A stretch of 64,000 bases of DNA. Origin: Agarophyton chilense. Taxonomy: Eukaryota; Rhodophyta; Florideophyceae; Gracilariales; Gracilariaceae. The stretch lies in contig JARGXX010000075.1 in NCBI GenBank assembly GCA_030374765.1, positions 1-64,000 on the forward strand, in the 5' to 3' direction. Below, one piece after another: positions 62,016 through 64,000 of this stretch (its first letter is position 1; each line of letters begins with the position of its first letter). The notes below the pieces were generated by a model that was given only the letters and a program-made list of their open reading frames with translations, made no database searches and was not told where the DNA came from. The position numbers were made by a program, and so were the translations under genes.

Positions 62016-64000
62016 CGTTCTGCCACACAAACACACATCTGCTTGATGAAACCAATGCCGCCTAACTCAATGCATCACCCGACAACAAAGCAAGCAATGC
62101 CAGTGTCCCATCTCTCACTTTCCTCCACTTCTTCCACCCACCGCCCCCTGTTTGATGACAACAAATCCCTTCGTGTGGCACCTCTTCCTATCGCCGCCAG
62201 TACGCAAGCTGCTTGCGTGCTTTTCGCGCGAACCCATACATTCAACCATGCATTCGGCCATGCATTTGGCCATAAATTCAGAGCAACGCTTTTCATAGCA
62301 TTCGTACCCGCGCTGGCCGGCAACCTCCAAATCAGCTCCAATCGCACTGCTGATGAGCTCTCTGATCTCACGAGCACGCTCAACCGCATTTTTAACAAGC
62401 CAACGCACCTTTTTCTTTAATCGAATAGTTACACGCTCACGAGACCATATGTCACACGTCCAAAACACCAACGCGTCGCCGCTCCACTTGGAGTGTGCTC
62501 ATATCAACATCCAACCAGTTGCCTGTGTGGCGGAACATGTCATGCACGCTGTACTTGTCTTATCTTTCTACGCGGGTTCCAATCGAGCTTGTGTGCAAAG
62601 TTCAAATCACACACCCCTTGGTTCTTGCCATGAATGTGGTTTGCATGTACGCCACCCTACGTCATGTGGAAGTCTGCTTCCTTCGATTCGCTCTCAGTGC
62701 CCTGCTGATACGAGTCGCCCTACCAAATTATGCCCGATGCCGCCAGGGAACGAGCTGTTCACAATTTCAGACACAATCTCACTCGCACGTTGTCGATCAG
62801 AAGAACAATTTCTCTGTGCATCTCAAACTTCCCTTTCGCTGACGATGGACGTGAGCTGCTGCGAGGCTTACAGCCCCGCACACTTAAAATCGTACGCAGA
62901 TGCGGTATGCCAATTACCATGATCACGAGTAAGTCCTCTCACGTGTTCCAAATAGTTAAGCGAGTATTGGTGGATGCTCTTTGACGGAAAGCGTCTTCTA
63001 GGCACGAGAGTTACGCGCGCAAGAGAAGAGTGATTGTTCGGTATTGCATGCAGCCGGAGCGTTGAGTGGAACGGATATACCCTTAGCCGGCGCTGTATCG
63101 CAAGCGATAGAAACAAAAGTCGTTAGATATGGCGGGACGGCGTCAATGACGAAGAAGAAGAGGCGATTTATCATGTGTAGTAATGGAGGAGCGGCGAGGA
63201 GGCGAAAGGCAGCTTCGCTGAAAATAGAATTTGCTCAACAGTTGTCAGAATCCAGCGCATAGCAAGCGCCCTTCGCACTTGCTTTGATTGGATCCTGGAA
63301 TAATGCGAAGTCAGTGCCTTTGCTTCCGTTGCAAGCTTAGGCCTGTTTTCGTCAAAGCTGAATTGAACCACCGCTGCTCGTTCCATCCCCACGCCTTTGT
63401 TTTCCATCAACCTCGAGACCTTCACAATGCCAAATCTGCGATAAACTCACGAATCTTTTGACCATTCTCCCTAATGGTAACCTACTCCCCTGTGGAGGGG
63501 AATGACCACTCGCTTCTCGCATCTCTACCGTAGCGCTCAAGAGCCACGTCAAGGTTCGCCATGTCTTATTCGTCGCGCTTCCCTCACTTCCGTCTCCGCC
63601 GGACTCATCTCTGAGCGAAGATTCCAACCATTAAGCAGCTTCGTTTTCGGCGAACCCCCAGCCTAGCGCACCCCTAAAGCTTCCCCTAGACAACAAACTG
63701 GGAGCACTGCATCTGACGCCTTGCTCACTGAAAGAATATTTCAACGTCGTTCCTTCTGTTTTTGGCTTATATGGGTAAGCGGACGGCTGTTGCACTACCG
63801 ATGGCCGATGATTATCACGATGAAATAGGGCACTTGATGTAGGCCTCAGTTCATGCTCGATACTTCGAAGGCAAGACATTACAAATACCCTTCCTAAAGG
63901 CAGAAACGACTATTACCCCAGTGTCTCTGTCTTCGTGGCGCTCTCCGCGCCGAAGACGTGTGCTACGGCCGGATATTAGCACTATTCGCTTTTTGACGCA
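62016..64000. other. Intergenic, no supported gene
   Basis: Several short ORFs on both strands show no recognisable motif. A small repeat with a 12-bp period around CATGCATTYGGC lies at about 62236-62280. No tRNA-like cloverleaf was noticed, but I could not scan systematically. Confidence 0.45.

Noticed and set aside
62115-62471. 118-codon minus-strand ORF with CMAECMVECMGS
   Set aside because: The pattern comes from a 12-bp repeat around CATGCATT. No homology recognised.

Overview
The window looks like nuclear DNA of a eukaryote whose genes have few introns. Every housekeeping gene recognised is a single uninterrupted ORF: mannitol 2-dehydrogenase, a CNNM/Mam3-type transporter, histidinol dehydrogenase, a HisC/CobD-like aminotransferase, phosphoacetylglucosamine mutase and ketopantoate hydroxymethyltransferase. 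Several carry organelle-type N-terminal extensions. Histidinol dehydrogenase stands alone, as in plants, algae and bacteria, rather than fused as in fungal HIS4. With the heavy load of Ty3/gypsy and DNA transposons, an intron-poor photosynthetic lineage such as a florideophyte red alga is my best guess. That is inference; no marker gene settles it.

Layout. 1-10123: right-hand part of a gene-rich DNA transposon. It carries a frameshifted amino-methyltransferase gene (motifs DPPY and DLFAGT), an intact SET-domain gene, an intact 894-residue gene of unknown function and a convergent CMC/KDZ-like transposase with one in-frame stop. The right end has CTAGTTTT subterminal repeats and finishes inside an LTR. 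10124-23816: two Ty3/gypsy elements of one family. Element A (minus strand) is inserted into element B (plus strand). 23817-25237: remnants, including a Harbinger-type Myb-like fragment. 25238-37013: a nearly complete 11.8-kb Ty3/gypsy element C with two LTRs and a 5-bp target duplication, inserted 15 bp upstream of a decayed Tc1 transposase (37029-38045).

38894-54940: the gene-rich segment. An unknown 210-residue gene is followed by mannitol dehydrogenase (+), the CNNM transporter (-), hisD (-), the HisC/CobD-like aminotransferase (+), phosphoacetylglucosamine mutase (+) and panB (-). hisD and the aminotransferase are divergent, and their shared upstream region contains a perfectly phased 10-bp minisatellite. 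55-64 kb: AT-rich at first, with a pogo/Tigger-like transposase relic, a Myb/SANT-like gene split by a 1178-bp solo LTR (target duplication CCAAA) and the C-terminal part of a uS15 ribosomal protein gene.

The least familiar biology is in two places. One is the transposon that carries both a DNA-methyltransferase-like gene and a SET gene. The other is the Ty3 family A/B/C, in which every copy has a free-standing chromodomain ORF followed by a conserved ORF of unknown function on the opposite strand.
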